The position numbers and the translations under genes were made by a program. DNA of 19,271 nt from contig JAQXSU010000013.1 in the NCBI GenBank assembly GCA_029219125.1, positions 1-19,271 of the forward strand. Direction: 5' to 3'. Below are positions 7,756 through 14,697 of the stretch, in pieces (position 1 is the stretch's first letter; each line of letters starts with the position of its first letter). The stretch is from Bacillota bacterium. GTDB lineage: Bacteria; Bacillota; Clostridia; Peptostreptococcales; Anaerovoracaceae. Below the pieces are notes generated by a model, which was not told the DNA's origin, made no database searches, and saw only the letters and a program-made list of their open reading frames with translations.

Positions 7756-9384
7756 ATGAAATACGATACGCTCTATATCAATGGTAATATTTTTACGTCG
7801 GATGAGGAAAGACCCTATGCCCAGGCCATGGCGGTAAAGGATGGCCGGATCGCCTGGGTGGGCTCGGATGAGGAGGCTGCGGCTCTGCGGGGCGAGGCTG
7901 CTGAAGTCGTGGATTTCTGTGCAAAACGTATTCTCCCGGGCTTCGTGGACTGTCATATGCATGCGACCATGCTGGCAGATTTCGCGACGCAGATTTCCGT
8001 GCTGCCGCCGTCCATTTATTCCATCGAGGATCTGGTTCTGGCCATTCAGAAGGTCCGGGCAGATCAGGACGCCGGGCAGTGGATTCAGGGCTGGGGATAC
8101 GATGAAGGAAAGCTGGCGGAAGGCCGTGCACCAAACCGGTATGATCTGGACCGGGGCTGCAGCGACAGCCCGGTGGTGGTGCAGCGAACCTGCACGCACA
8201 TCTGCGCAGTCAACAGCTGCGCACTGCAGCTGGCCGGCATTACGAAGGATACGCCGGATCCGGAAGGCGGCAAGATCGGAAGAGATGAAAACGGAGAGCC
8301 GGACGGTATTCTCTATGAAAACGCCACCCGTCTGGCGATGCAGCTGATTCCGGAAAAAACCGATGAAGACATCTCCGACGACCTGGTGGCTCTGGGAAAA
8401 ATTCTGGTGTCCCAGGGTGTGACAACCGTGTCTGATATGGGAGAATCCATTGGTGCCCGTTTCGGAGACATCTATGGTACTGCAATCCGCAAAGGTTTCC
8501 GCAACCGTTCTGCAGCTTATCTGGGCTGGTATCTGGTGGAAAGACACGGAGAAGAAATCCTGGCAGACAGTCCGTATTTCAACGCCAACGGACAGTTCCG
8601 CATTTCCGGCATCAAGCTGCTGGGAGACGGCAGCGTATCCGGACGGACGGCCTGGTGCGATCAGCCGTATCTGCCGGTGGAAGGCGGATGTAAGGAGCCG
8701 GAATACGGCATGCCGGTCTGCACGGAAAAGGAAATCCTGGATGCCATGGCAGTCTGCAAAAAATATAAATGTCAGCTTTCGGTTCACGCCATGGGTGCCC
8801 GCGCCATTGATCGTGTAGTGGATCTGACCTGGCAGGAGAAGCCGTGGATGGAGGACCCTGCGGTTCCGTCCGTACGCATGGAGCATGTGGCTATGCCGAC
8901 CCGGCAGGCCATGGAGCGGGCTGCTGCCTCCGGTATCGCCTGGGCGACCCAGCCGATCTTCCTGTACTCGGAGATTGAAAGCTATGAGAAGAATCTGCAG
9001 CCGGAGCGGATCTGTGACAACTACCCGCTGGCCGACTGGCAGGCGCTGGGCGTCCGGTTCGCCCTCAGCACCGATTCTCCGGCCACCAGCTGGGCCACAC
9101 CGTCCGAGCCTTTCGCCAATCTGAAAGGTGCGGTGACCAGAAAGGCATGGAACGGCCATGAATGCGGCCAGCGCCATAAGCTGGACATCCGAACCGCCAT
9201 CCAGCTGTATACCCGGGAAGCTGCACCGCTGCTGGGCTTCACCGATGTGGGCATGCTGAAGGAGGGCTATGCGGCAGATTTCATCGCACTGGACCGGGAT
9301 GTACTGGAGATTCCCGCCGAAGAGATCGACCAGGTGAAGGTCGATGCTACCTGGATCGGCGGGGAGAAGGTATTCCAGCGGTAA
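7756..9384 (+). CDS. Metal-dependent amidohydrolase, YtcJ-like (Amidohydro_3)
   Basis: 542 residues, the usual length of YtcJ-like amidohydrolases. N- and C-terminal strands form the small beta-sandwich; the core is a TIM barrel. Metal and catalytic residues seen: His67 and His69 in PGFVDCHMHAT, Lys287 in the KLLGDGS segment, His344 in SVHAMGARA, His377 in RMEHVAMP and Asp440 in LSTDSPATSW. The family hydrolyses amides, ureas or imides and is assigned to substrates poorly; no substrate can be named here. No signal peptide, so cytoplasmic. Start ATG 7756 has GAGGAGG (7743-7749) six bases upstream. No promoter or terminator separates it from the ABC-F gene, and a terminator follows it. Confidence 0.92.
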   Translation: MKYDTLYINGNIFTSDEERPYAQAMAVKDGRIAWVGSDEEAAALRGEAAEVVDFCAKRILPGFVDCHMHATMLADFATQISVLPPSIYSIEDLVLAIQKVRADQDAGQWIQGWGYDEGKLAEGRAPNRYDLDRGCSDSPVVVQRTCTHICAVNSCALQLAGITKDTPDPEGGKIGRDENGEPDGILYENATRLAMQLIPEKTDEDISDDLVALGKILVSQGVTTVSDMGESIGARFGDIYGTAIRKGFRNRSAAYLGWYLVERHGEEILADSPYFNANGQFRISGIKLLGDGSVSGRTAWCDQPYLPVEGGCKEPEYGMPVCTEKEILDAMAVCKKYKCQLSVHAMGARAIDRVVDLTWQEKPWMEDPAVPSVRMEHVAMPTRQAMERAAASGIAWATQPIFLYSEIESYEKNLQPERICDNYPLADWQALGVRFALSTDSPATSWATPSEPFANLKGAVTRKAWNGHECGQRHKLDIRTAIQLYTREAAPLLGFTDVGMLKEGYAADFIALDRDVLEIPAEEIDQVKVDATWIGGEKVFQR

Positions 9385-9410
9385 GAAAACGAATTATAGA
9401 CAAAATACAG

Positions 9411-9439
9411 AAAAAAGTAGACCTATTGTCTACTTTTTT
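9411..9439. terminator. Bidirectional intrinsic terminator
   Basis: Perfect 12-bp stem AAAAAAGTAGAC (9411-9422) and GTCTACTTTTTT (9428-9439) around a five-base loop. The six-A and six-T ends give a U tract in both directions. It lies between the convergent amidohydrolase and GIY-YIG genes and ends both transcripts. Confidence 0.92.
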
Positions 9440-9450
9440 CGTCATTTTGT

Positions 9451-9744
9451 TTATTTTCTCAGGTCGTATTCACCAATTTGCACTTCCCCGCAGACCAGGG
9501 CTTCTTTCTGGCTGCGGCGAAGCTGTTTGATGCGGGCTTCCAGGCGCATGGCCTGCTGCTTTGTCTCACTGACAGTATACCAGGCCAGTTCCACCGGCCG
9601 GCGGCTTCTGGTGTATCTGCCGCCGGTGCCGGCATTATGGGCCGCCAGTCGCCTTTCCAGATCATTGGTCCAGCCGCAGTAGAGGCTGCCGTCGCCGCAG
9701 CGGAGCAGATAGGTATAGTTTGCTTTTTCGGTTGGTATCTCCAT
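9451..9744 (-). CDS. GIY-YIG domain protein, UPF0213/YhbQ-like
   Basis: 97 residues made almost entirely of one GIY-YIG domain. The GIY strand is represented by YTYLLRCGDGS (10-20) and the YIG strand by LYCGWTNDLERR (21-32), with the conserved Arg at 31/32, HNAG (36-39) and a Glu at 69 in the LEARIKQL helix. Small stand-alone proteins of this type are common in bacteria; nuclease activity is a family property and the cellular role is unclear. ATG 9744 is four bases beyond the stop of the M20 gene, whose last codons contain the GAAGGGATG ribosome site, so the two genes form an operon and are likely translationally coupled. Confidence 0.9.
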   Translation of the reverse strand: MEIPTEKANYTYLLRCGDGSLYCGWTNDLERRLAAHNAGTGGRYTRSRRPVELAWYTVSETKQQAMRLEARIKQLRRSQKEALVCGEVQIGEYDLRK

Positions 9745-9748
9745 ACGC

Positions 9749-11125
9749 TCATCCCTTCATTTCTGGCCTTCCATTTTGGCCTTCCATTTGCGCTGCATAC
9801 GCATGGCAGATAAAATCCACGAGAATATCTTTCCCGAAATCCACGGCACCCACGGGGAGCCTTTCGTCTGCAGCATGAATCAGAGATGTAAAATCCAGAT
9901 CTTCCGGCAGATCCATCGGTGTGAATCCATAGGTCTGTATCCCCAGAAGCGATAAAAAACGCCCATCTGTAACACCGGTGGCCACAAAGGGCACTGGTAT
10001 CGCTTCAGGATCCTTTTTTCGCAGGGCTGCAAACAGGGAATCCAGCAGTGTCAGATCCAGCGTTTCTGCCCCCTTATCATATTCCACCACTTCAATTTCA
10101 TAAGAGGAGCCGATGACGGATTCAATATCTTTGATGGCTTCTTCCAAGGTACAGCCCGGTACCAGGCGGACATCGCAATGGCAGCTGACCCGGGATGGAA
10201 TCACATTGACAGCGCTTCCACCTTCAATGATTGTCACGTTGATATTGTTATGGAGAAGGGGTTTGAAGAGTTCCAGCTGTTTGCCCAGAAGGCCGAGAAC
10301 CTTGTCTGTCAGAGAAGACTTCAGCAGGAGTTTCAGAACCATGGCTTCCACACCGTCCAGGGCGGCGGCCATGGATTCGATCATCATCTCGACAGGCGGC
10401 GTAATGCGTACCGGAAGACTCTGTGAGGACAGCTTTTCCACTGCTCTACAGAGCCGTTCCATGGCCGTGTTGGTGTGGGAGAGGGAACCGTGTCCTCCTT
10501 CTCCTTCCGCCGTGATCTTCAGATGCGCAAACTGCTTTTCCGCAATCATGACGGGGTACATTTTCTTTCCGGAGATGCCCATGGAAAATCCGCCGATTTC
10601 TCCCAGCGCAAATCGAATGCCGCTAAAGATTTCGGGATGCTCCCTGACCAGGAAGGCCATTCCCCAGTTGCCGGTGCCTTCTTCATCGCTGACCACAAGA
10701 AGTTTCAGGTCAAAAGGCAGAGGAATCTTTTCTCTCTTGATCTGGATCACAGCGGCGAGAAACATGGCCAGTTCACCTTTCATATCCAGGGCGCCTCTTC
10801 CCCAGATGTATCCTTCACTGACAGTTGCCGCGAAAGGATCCTTCGTCCATTTCTGTCCTTCTGTTGGAACCACATCGATGTGGCCATACAACAGAAGCGG
10901 CGGCAGCTGGGCGCATTCACTTTTTATGGTAGCCAGAAGATTGGGGCGTTCTTCGGTCCGGAAGAAGGTTTCCGTTTCGATGCCTTCCTTTTCCAGCAGT
11001 GTTCGGATATAGTCGATGGCGGGTTTCTCCGGGCTGACTTCTGTTGTGGTATCAAAGCGAATCAGATCCTGAAGAAGCTGGTCCGATGCAGACAGCGGCT
11101 TCCTGTCGTTCTCAAAGTGGTCCAT
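9749..11125 (-). CDS. M20 family metallopeptidase (carboxypeptidase S / PM20D1-like)
   Basis: 458 residues. Di-zinc M20 residues are visible: His82 and Asp84 in LLYGHIDVVP, Asp114 in GRGALDMKG, Glu148-Glu149 in VVSDEEGTG and His417 near the C-terminus (LIHAADERLPV). Residues about 195-315 form the inserted dimerisation domain. The GVTDGRF...YGFTPM stretch (384-403) is typical of the carboxypeptidase S / PM20D1 branch, which cleaves peptides or N-acyl amino acids. No signal peptide. The frame is open to 11425, but ATG 11125 is chosen: AAAGGAA lies just upstream, family homology begins there, and the extension overlaps the divergent promoter region and has no family features. First gene of a two-gene operon with the GIY-YIG protein. 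Confidence 0.92.
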   Translation of the reverse strand: MDHFENDRKPLSASDQLLQDLIRFDTTTEVSPEKPAIDYIRTLLEKEGIETETFFRTEERPNLLATIKSECAQLPPLLLYGHIDVVPTEGQKWTKDPFAATVSEGYIWGRGALDMKGELAMFLAAVIQIKREKIPLPFDLKLLVVSDEEGTGNWGMAFLVREHPEIFSGIRFALGEIGGFSMGISGKKMYPVMIAEKQFAHLKITAEGEGGHGSLSHTNTAMERLCRAVEKLSSQSLPVRITPPVEMMIESMAAALDGVEAMVLKLLLKSSLTDKVLGLLGKQLELFKPLLHNNINVTIIEGGSAVNVIPSRVSCHCDVRLVPGCTLEEAIKDIESVIGSSYEIEVVEYDKGAETLDLTLLDSLFAALRKKDPEAIPVPFVATGVTDGRFLSLLGIQTYGFTPMDLPEDLDFTSLIHAADERLPVGAVDFGKDILVDFICHAYAAQMEGQNGRPEMKG

Positions 11126-11177
11126 ATTCTGTTTCCTTTCGAAAGGTGTGTTCTGAAAAAATATTTGTTTTGAAAGT

Positions 11178-11186
11178 ATTGTATCA
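11178..11186 (-). promoter_or_regulatory. Candidate extended -10 promoter for the M20/GIY-YIG operon
   Basis: On the minus strand, TGATACAAT (11186-11178) is an extended -10 element about 55 bases upstream of the M20 start. No good -35 hexamer is visible at 16-18 bases, so the call rests on the -10 region alone. Confidence 0.45.
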
Positions 11187-11255
11187 CGATTCCGGCGGAA
11201 AAGGAAGCAGGTGGGGGAAGTAGATTCTTTCGGCTGCAAATCACCAGCCGTGAGG

Positions 11256-11284
11256 TGGACAGGACAGGAAAAATGTAGTAAGAT
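11256..11284 (+). promoter_or_regulatory. Candidate sigma-A promoter of the EamA transporter gene
   Basis: TGGACA (11256-11261), 17-base spacer, TAAGAT (11279-11284). Five of six and four of six consensus positions match. The predicted start is about 25 bases upstream of the start codon and includes its ribosome site. Confidence 0.5.
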
Positions 11285-11315
11285 GGTAGCAATGGTATTG
11301 TTGGAGGTATGTAAA

Positions 11316-12188
11316 ATGAGCCAGAGAGCGAAAGGATTCGGACTTGTGATATTATCGGCGGTGGTCTTCGGGCTGGTGCCGCTTTTCGTACAGAGCATAA
11401 ATGCAGGGGGAAGCAACTCCATCATGACGGCGTTCCTGCGGTATGTGCTGGTGGTGCCTCCCCTTTATATCTGGCTCCGGGCGAAAAAAATTCCTTTGGG
11501 TATAACGAAAAAAGAGGGCGGACAGATTTTGCTCATAACGATTTTCGGCTATGGCGGGACGACTGTATTCCTGTTCTGCGCCTACAACTATATCCCGACG
11601 GGAATCGCCACTACGGTACATTTCGTTTATCCGGTCTTCGTAATCCTGGGCAGTATGATTTTTTTGCGGGAAAAAGTCAGTCTGATGAAAATATTCTGCG
11701 CAGGGCTGTGTTTCGGCGGCATCCTGCTGTTTTACAGCGGCGGGGAGAGCGGTGCCATTGACCCTGTGGGGCTGCTGCTTGCGTTTGCGTCGGGCCTGAC
11801 CTATTCATTTTATACCATATATCTGGGGCACGGAGAAATCCGGAACATGCACCCCATGAAGCTGATTTTTTATATGCATGCGGTGGGCAGCGTGCTGATT
11901 CTGGGCTTGACGCTGGCCATGGATCAGTTTACGCTGCGGATTACGCCGGCAGCCTGGTGCATTGCGCTGGTGACGGCGCTGCTGGTTTCTGTGGTGGCGG
12001 TGCTGCCGTACCAGAAGGGGGTTCATCTGATCGGTGCGCAGAATGCGGCGATCCTCAGCACCTTTGAGCCAATCACCAGTCTGGTGGTGGGCGTGCTGAT
12101 TTATGATGAGGCGCTGAGCATGCCGACCCTGGCCGGATGCGCGCTGATTCTGACTTCTGTTGTGATTGTGGCGCGGATGAAAGAATAA
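11316..12188 (+). CDS. EamA/DMT-superfamily transporter
   Basis: 290 residues, strongly hydrophobic throughout, consistent with the ten-helix, two-EamA-repeat fold of drug/metabolite transporters in the cytoplasmic membrane. Repeat 1 is about residues 8-140 and repeat 2 about 150-285. Features typical of the family are the Pro/Gly pair in helix 1 (VVFGLVPLF), the conserved TTVHFVYPVFV helix end of repeat 1, and the STFEPITSLVVGVLIYDE segment in repeat 2. The substrate cannot be read from sequence; metabolite export or exchange is usual. The start is ATG 11316, with GGAGGT at 11303-11308, not the GTG at 11211, whose extension is non-hydrophobic and overlaps the promoter. No terminator was found before the next gene. 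Confidence 0.9.
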   Translation: MSQRAKGFGLVILSAVVFGLVPLFVQSINAGGSNSIMTAFLRYVLVVPPLYIWLRAKKIPLGITKKEGGQILLITIFGYGGTTVFLFCAYNYIPTGIATTVHFVYPVFVILGSMIFLREKVSLMKIFCAGLCFGGILLFYSGGESGAIDPVGLLLAFASGLTYSFYTIYLGHGEIRNMHPMKLIFYMHAVGSVLILGLTLAMDQFTLRITPAAWCIALVTALLVSVVAVLPYQKGVHLIGAQNAAILSTFEPITSLVVGVLIYDEALSMPTLAGCALILTSVVIVARMKE

Positions 12189-12192
12189 TCGT

Positions 12193-12221
12193 TGCAATAT
12201 TGTTATATTTTTGATACAATG
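12193..12221 (+). promoter_or_regulatory. Sigma-A promoter of the EF-G-like gene
   Basis: TTGCAA (12193-12198), 17-base spacer, TACAAT (12216-12221), with a TG one base upstream of the -10 box (extended -10). It begins four bases after the transporter stop codon. Confidence 0.75.
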
Positions 12222-12258
12222 AGGATAGTTGTAAATCTATTTGGGAGGTCCGAATTCT

Positions 12259-14217
12259 ATGAAAGGCTATACGAGCGAAACTATAAGAAACGTTGCTTTA
12301 CTTGGGCATGGCGGATGCGGCAAGACCACATTCCTGGAAGCTGCCCTGCTGGCAACTGGCGTTACCAACAGAATGGGTAAAGTGGAAGACGGTAACACCG
12401 TATCCGACTACGATAAGATGGAAATCGAAAAAGGTTTCTCCATCAATACTTCCGTAGTTCCAATCCTGTGGAAAGAAAACAAGATCAACTTCATCGATAC
12501 TCCGGGATACTTCGACTTCGTCGGAGAAGTAAATGCCGCACTGCGTGCTGCAGAAGCTGCAGTCATCATGGTAGATGCAGGTTCCGGTATTCAGGTTGGT
12601 ACGGAAGCAGCATGGAAGGCATGCGAAAGATACAAGAGACCAAGATTTATCGTTATCAATAAGAGAGATAAGGACGAATTCGACTTCTACAAGACATTCG
12701 GCGAACTGAAGGACAAGTTCGGTGAAAAGCTGATTCCGTTCAGCTGGCCGCTGTCCGCAGAGATTGACGAAGAATTAAAGGAAGCCATTGCAATGGCTGA
12801 CGAAGAACTGATGGAAAAGTACTTCGAAGGGGAAGACTTTACAGAAGAAGAAATTCTGAACGGCCTGAAGAAGGGTATCGCAGACGGCGGTATCGTTCCG
12901 GTATGTTCCTCTGCATTTGAGCTGGGACATGGTCTGGAAGGTCTGTTAGACCTGCTGGTAACCTATGTACCGACTCCGCTGCAGCATGGTCCGTACCATG
13001 GCTTCAATGATAATAACGAACCGGTAGAAAGACTCTCTGTTGTAGATGCACCGGTATCCGCATTCGTATTCAAGACCATCGTTGACCCGTTTGTAGGTAA
13101 GATCTCTGTACTGAAGGTTGTAACCGGTAAGCTGAATTCCGGCGATGAAGTTTATAACGAAAGAGCCGGCAAGGCAGAAAAGCTGGGTAAGCTGTTCTTC
13201 CTGAGAGGTAAGAGCCAGCAGGAGCTGAACTATGCAGAAGCCGGCGATATCGTTGCGGTAGCAAAGCTGCAGTATACCCAGTCCGGAGATACCCTCTGCG
13301 ACAAGAATGACATCATCCGCTATCTGCCGCTGGATTATCCTTCCCCGTCCTACTTTATCGCAATTGAACCTGCAGATAAGGGCGACGAAGAAAAGATGGG
13401 ATCCGGCCTGGCGAAGCTGAGAGAAGAAGACCCGTCCTTCGTGGTGGAAAGAAATACAGAAACCCATCAGACGCTGCTGGGCGGACAGGGCGACATGCAG
13501 CTGTCCATCATTCTGGCCAAGCTGAAAGATCGGTTCGGTGTTTCCGTGAAGACCGTTCCGCAGAAGATCGCATACAGAGAAACCATCAAGGGCAACTCTG
13601 ATGTACAGGGTAAGCATAAGAAGCAGTCCGGCGGTGCAGGCCAGTATGGTGACGTACATATCCGGTTCTCCCCGACCGATAAGGAATTTGAATTCTCTGA
13701 AGAACTGTTCGGCGGATCCGTTCCGAAGAACTACGTTCCTGCAGTAGAAAAGGGTCTGCTGGAATGCATGGCCAAGGGTCCTCTGACCGGCTGCAAGGTA
13801 ACCGGTGTAAAGGCTGTTCTGTATGATGGTTCCTACCACGATGTAGACTCCAACGAAGTATCCTTCAAGATCGCTGCATCTCTGGCATTCAAGAAAGGTA
13901 TCGTAGAAGCGAAACCTTGCCTGCTGGAGCCGATTATGCGGATGGAAATCTATATTCCGGACAACTACATGGGCGACGTTATGGGCGACATGAACAAGAG
14001 AAGAGGTAAGATTCTGGGTATGGAACCGACGGCAGACGGCGGACAGAAACTGCTGGCGGAAGCACCGCAGGCAGAACTGTTCAGCTATGCCATCGATCTG
14101 AGAGCCATGACCCAGGGCAGAGGTTCCTTCGTAATGACCTTTGACAAGTACGAAGAAGTTCCAAACAACCTGGCACAGAAGATTATCGAAGCTCATAAGG
14201 CGGAAGAAGAAAAATAA
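12259..14217 (+). CDS. Elongation factor G-like translational GTPase (EF-G paralogue)
   Basis: 652 residues, shorter than canonical EF-G (about 690-700). GTPase motifs: G1 GHGGCGKT (16-23, not the AHIDAGKT of EF-G), G3 DTPGYFDF (80-87), G4 NKRD (134-137) and a CSSAFELG G5-like segment. Later domains follow the EF-G order. The beta-barrel domain 2 begins near VVDAPVSAFVFKT. Domain IV carries KQSGGAGQYGDV and the tip GSYHDVDSNEVSFKIA. Domain V carries MGDVMGDMNKRRG. It belongs to the EF-G2-like subgroup; whether it drives translocation is not shown. The loop between G1 and G3 is short, and Tyr84 replaces the catalytic-type His of DTPGH. ATG 12259 has GGAGG at 12244-12248 and is preferred over the upstream in-frame TTG at 12241. 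Confidence 0.9.
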   Translation: MKGYTSETIRNVALLGHGGCGKTTFLEAALLATGVTNRMGKVEDGNTVSDYDKMEIEKGFSINTSVVPILWKENKINFIDTPGYFDFVGEVNAALRAAEAAVIMVDAGSGIQVGTEAAWKACERYKRPRFIVINKRDKDEFDFYKTFGELKDKFGEKLIPFSWPLSAEIDEELKEAIAMADEELMEKYFEGEDFTEEEILNGLKKGIADGGIVPVCSSAFELGHGLEGLLDLLVTYVPTPLQHGPYHGFNDNNEPVERLSVVDAPVSAFVFKTIVDPFVGKISVLKVVTGKLNSGDEVYNERAGKAEKLGKLFFLRGKSQQELNYAEAGDIVAVAKLQYTQSGDTLCDKNDIIRYLPLDYPSPSYFIAIEPADKGDEEKMGSGLAKLREEDPSFVVERNTETHQTLLGGQGDMQLSIILAKLKDRFGVSVKTVPQKIAYRETIKGNSDVQGKHKKQSGGAGQYGDVHIRFSPTDKEFEFSEELFGGSVPKNYVPAVEKGLLECMAKGPLTGCKVTGVKAVLYDGSYHDVDSNEVSFKIAASLAFKKGIVEAKPCLLEPIMRMEIYIPDNYMGDVMGDMNKRRGKILGMEPTADGGQKLLAEAPQAELFSYAIDLRAMTQGRGSFVMTFDKYEEVPNNLAQKIIEAHKAEEEK

Positions 14218-14255
14218 GATGTAAATCATATGTAAATAATATGCATTGAAAAACA

Positions 14256-14299
14256 GAGCACTGTCGGCTGGAAATCCGGTCCGGCGGTGCTCATTTTTT
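14256..14299 (+). terminator. Intrinsic terminator of the EF-G-like gene
   Basis: A 12-bp stem with two G-U pairs, GAGCACTGTCGG (14256-14267) with CCGGCGGTGCTC (14281-14292), followed by A and six T (14294-14299). Confidence 0.85.
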
Positions 14300-14313
14300 C
14301 TTCTGCGATGGGG

Positions 14314-14342
14314 TTGACGGCTGTCAGGAAAAGTCATATAAT
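14314..14342 (+). promoter_or_regulatory. Sigma-A promoter of the riboswitch operon
   Basis: TTGACG (14314-14319), 17-base spacer, TATAAT (14337-14342). The predicted start near 14349 is just upstream of the cobalamin aptamer, leaving an untranslated leader of about 350 bases before the first gene. Confidence 0.85.
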
Positions 14343-14368
14343 GTTTACGTCAACAAAATATTTAATCT

Positions 14369-14535
14369 AACCAGTGCCTCGTTTCGAGGGTAATAGGGAA
14401 TCGGGTGAAAATCCCGAACGATCCGGTCACTGTAATGGAGGATTCATCCGCAATATGTCATTGGGCGAAAGCCTGAGAAGGCGCGGAATGGAGAAGATAC
14501 CTGAGTCAGGAAACCTGCTGGGAAAGAGTTTGGTA
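14369..14535 (+). promoter_or_regulatory. Cobalamin riboswitch aptamer
   Basis: Conserved elements of the cobalamin (RF00174-type) aptamer appear in order. AGTGCC (14373-14378) is followed by GGGAA (14396-14400), GGTGAAAATCC (14404-14414), a GGTCACTGTAA core (14425-14435), and the B12 box AGTCAGGAAACCTGC (14504-14518). The ends are approximate because the closing P1 helix was not clear. It lies between a strong promoter and the CbiK gene, so bound cobalamin should lower expression of the operon. Small frames across this region are not genes. Confidence 0.93.
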
Positions 14536-14597
14536 AACAGCTTCCGAAGAAAGCATGAATCAAAGCAAATATTGATTATATGTCAGACTGAATACCA

Positions 14598-14632
14598 GCT
14601 CTTGCTTTTTTGAAAAAGTAAGGGTTATTTTT
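14598..14632 (+). terminator. Probable riboswitch expression-platform terminator
   Basis: A long A/U-rich hairpin pairs 14598-14609 with about 14614-14626, including G-U pairs, and is followed by A and five T (14628-14632). It sits about 65 bases downstream of the aptamer and about 65 bases before the CbiK start. Transcriptional control is inferred; the competing antiterminator was not identified. Confidence 0.5.
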
Positions 14633-14697
14633 GTACTCTGAAACTGATTAGATTAAATGAAAATCAATCAATTTATGGAAAGAAAGAGAGGAATCAA

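Noticed and set aside
7687..9177. Long minus-strand open frame (496 codons) opposite the amidohydrolase
   Set aside because: Antisense shadow of a gene with clear catalytic motifs; its translation has no recognisable domain and no ribosome site.
11211..11315. N-terminal extension of the EamA transporter from GTG 11211
   Set aside because: The extension is hydrophilic, covers the likely promoter, and GGAGGT directs the start at 11316.
11126..11425. N-terminal extension of the M20 peptidase to an upstream ATG
   Set aside because: The extra 100 residues show no family features and overlap the divergent promoter and transporter start; a good ribosome site precedes ATG 11125.
12946..14337. Long minus-strand open frame (463 codons) opposite the EF-G-like gene
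   Set aside because: Composition-driven shadow of a confirmed gene; it also runs through the terminator at 14256-14299.
14374..14613. Small open frame across the leader of the CbiK gene
   Set aside because: It lies over the cobalamin aptamer, whose conserved RNA elements explain the sequence.
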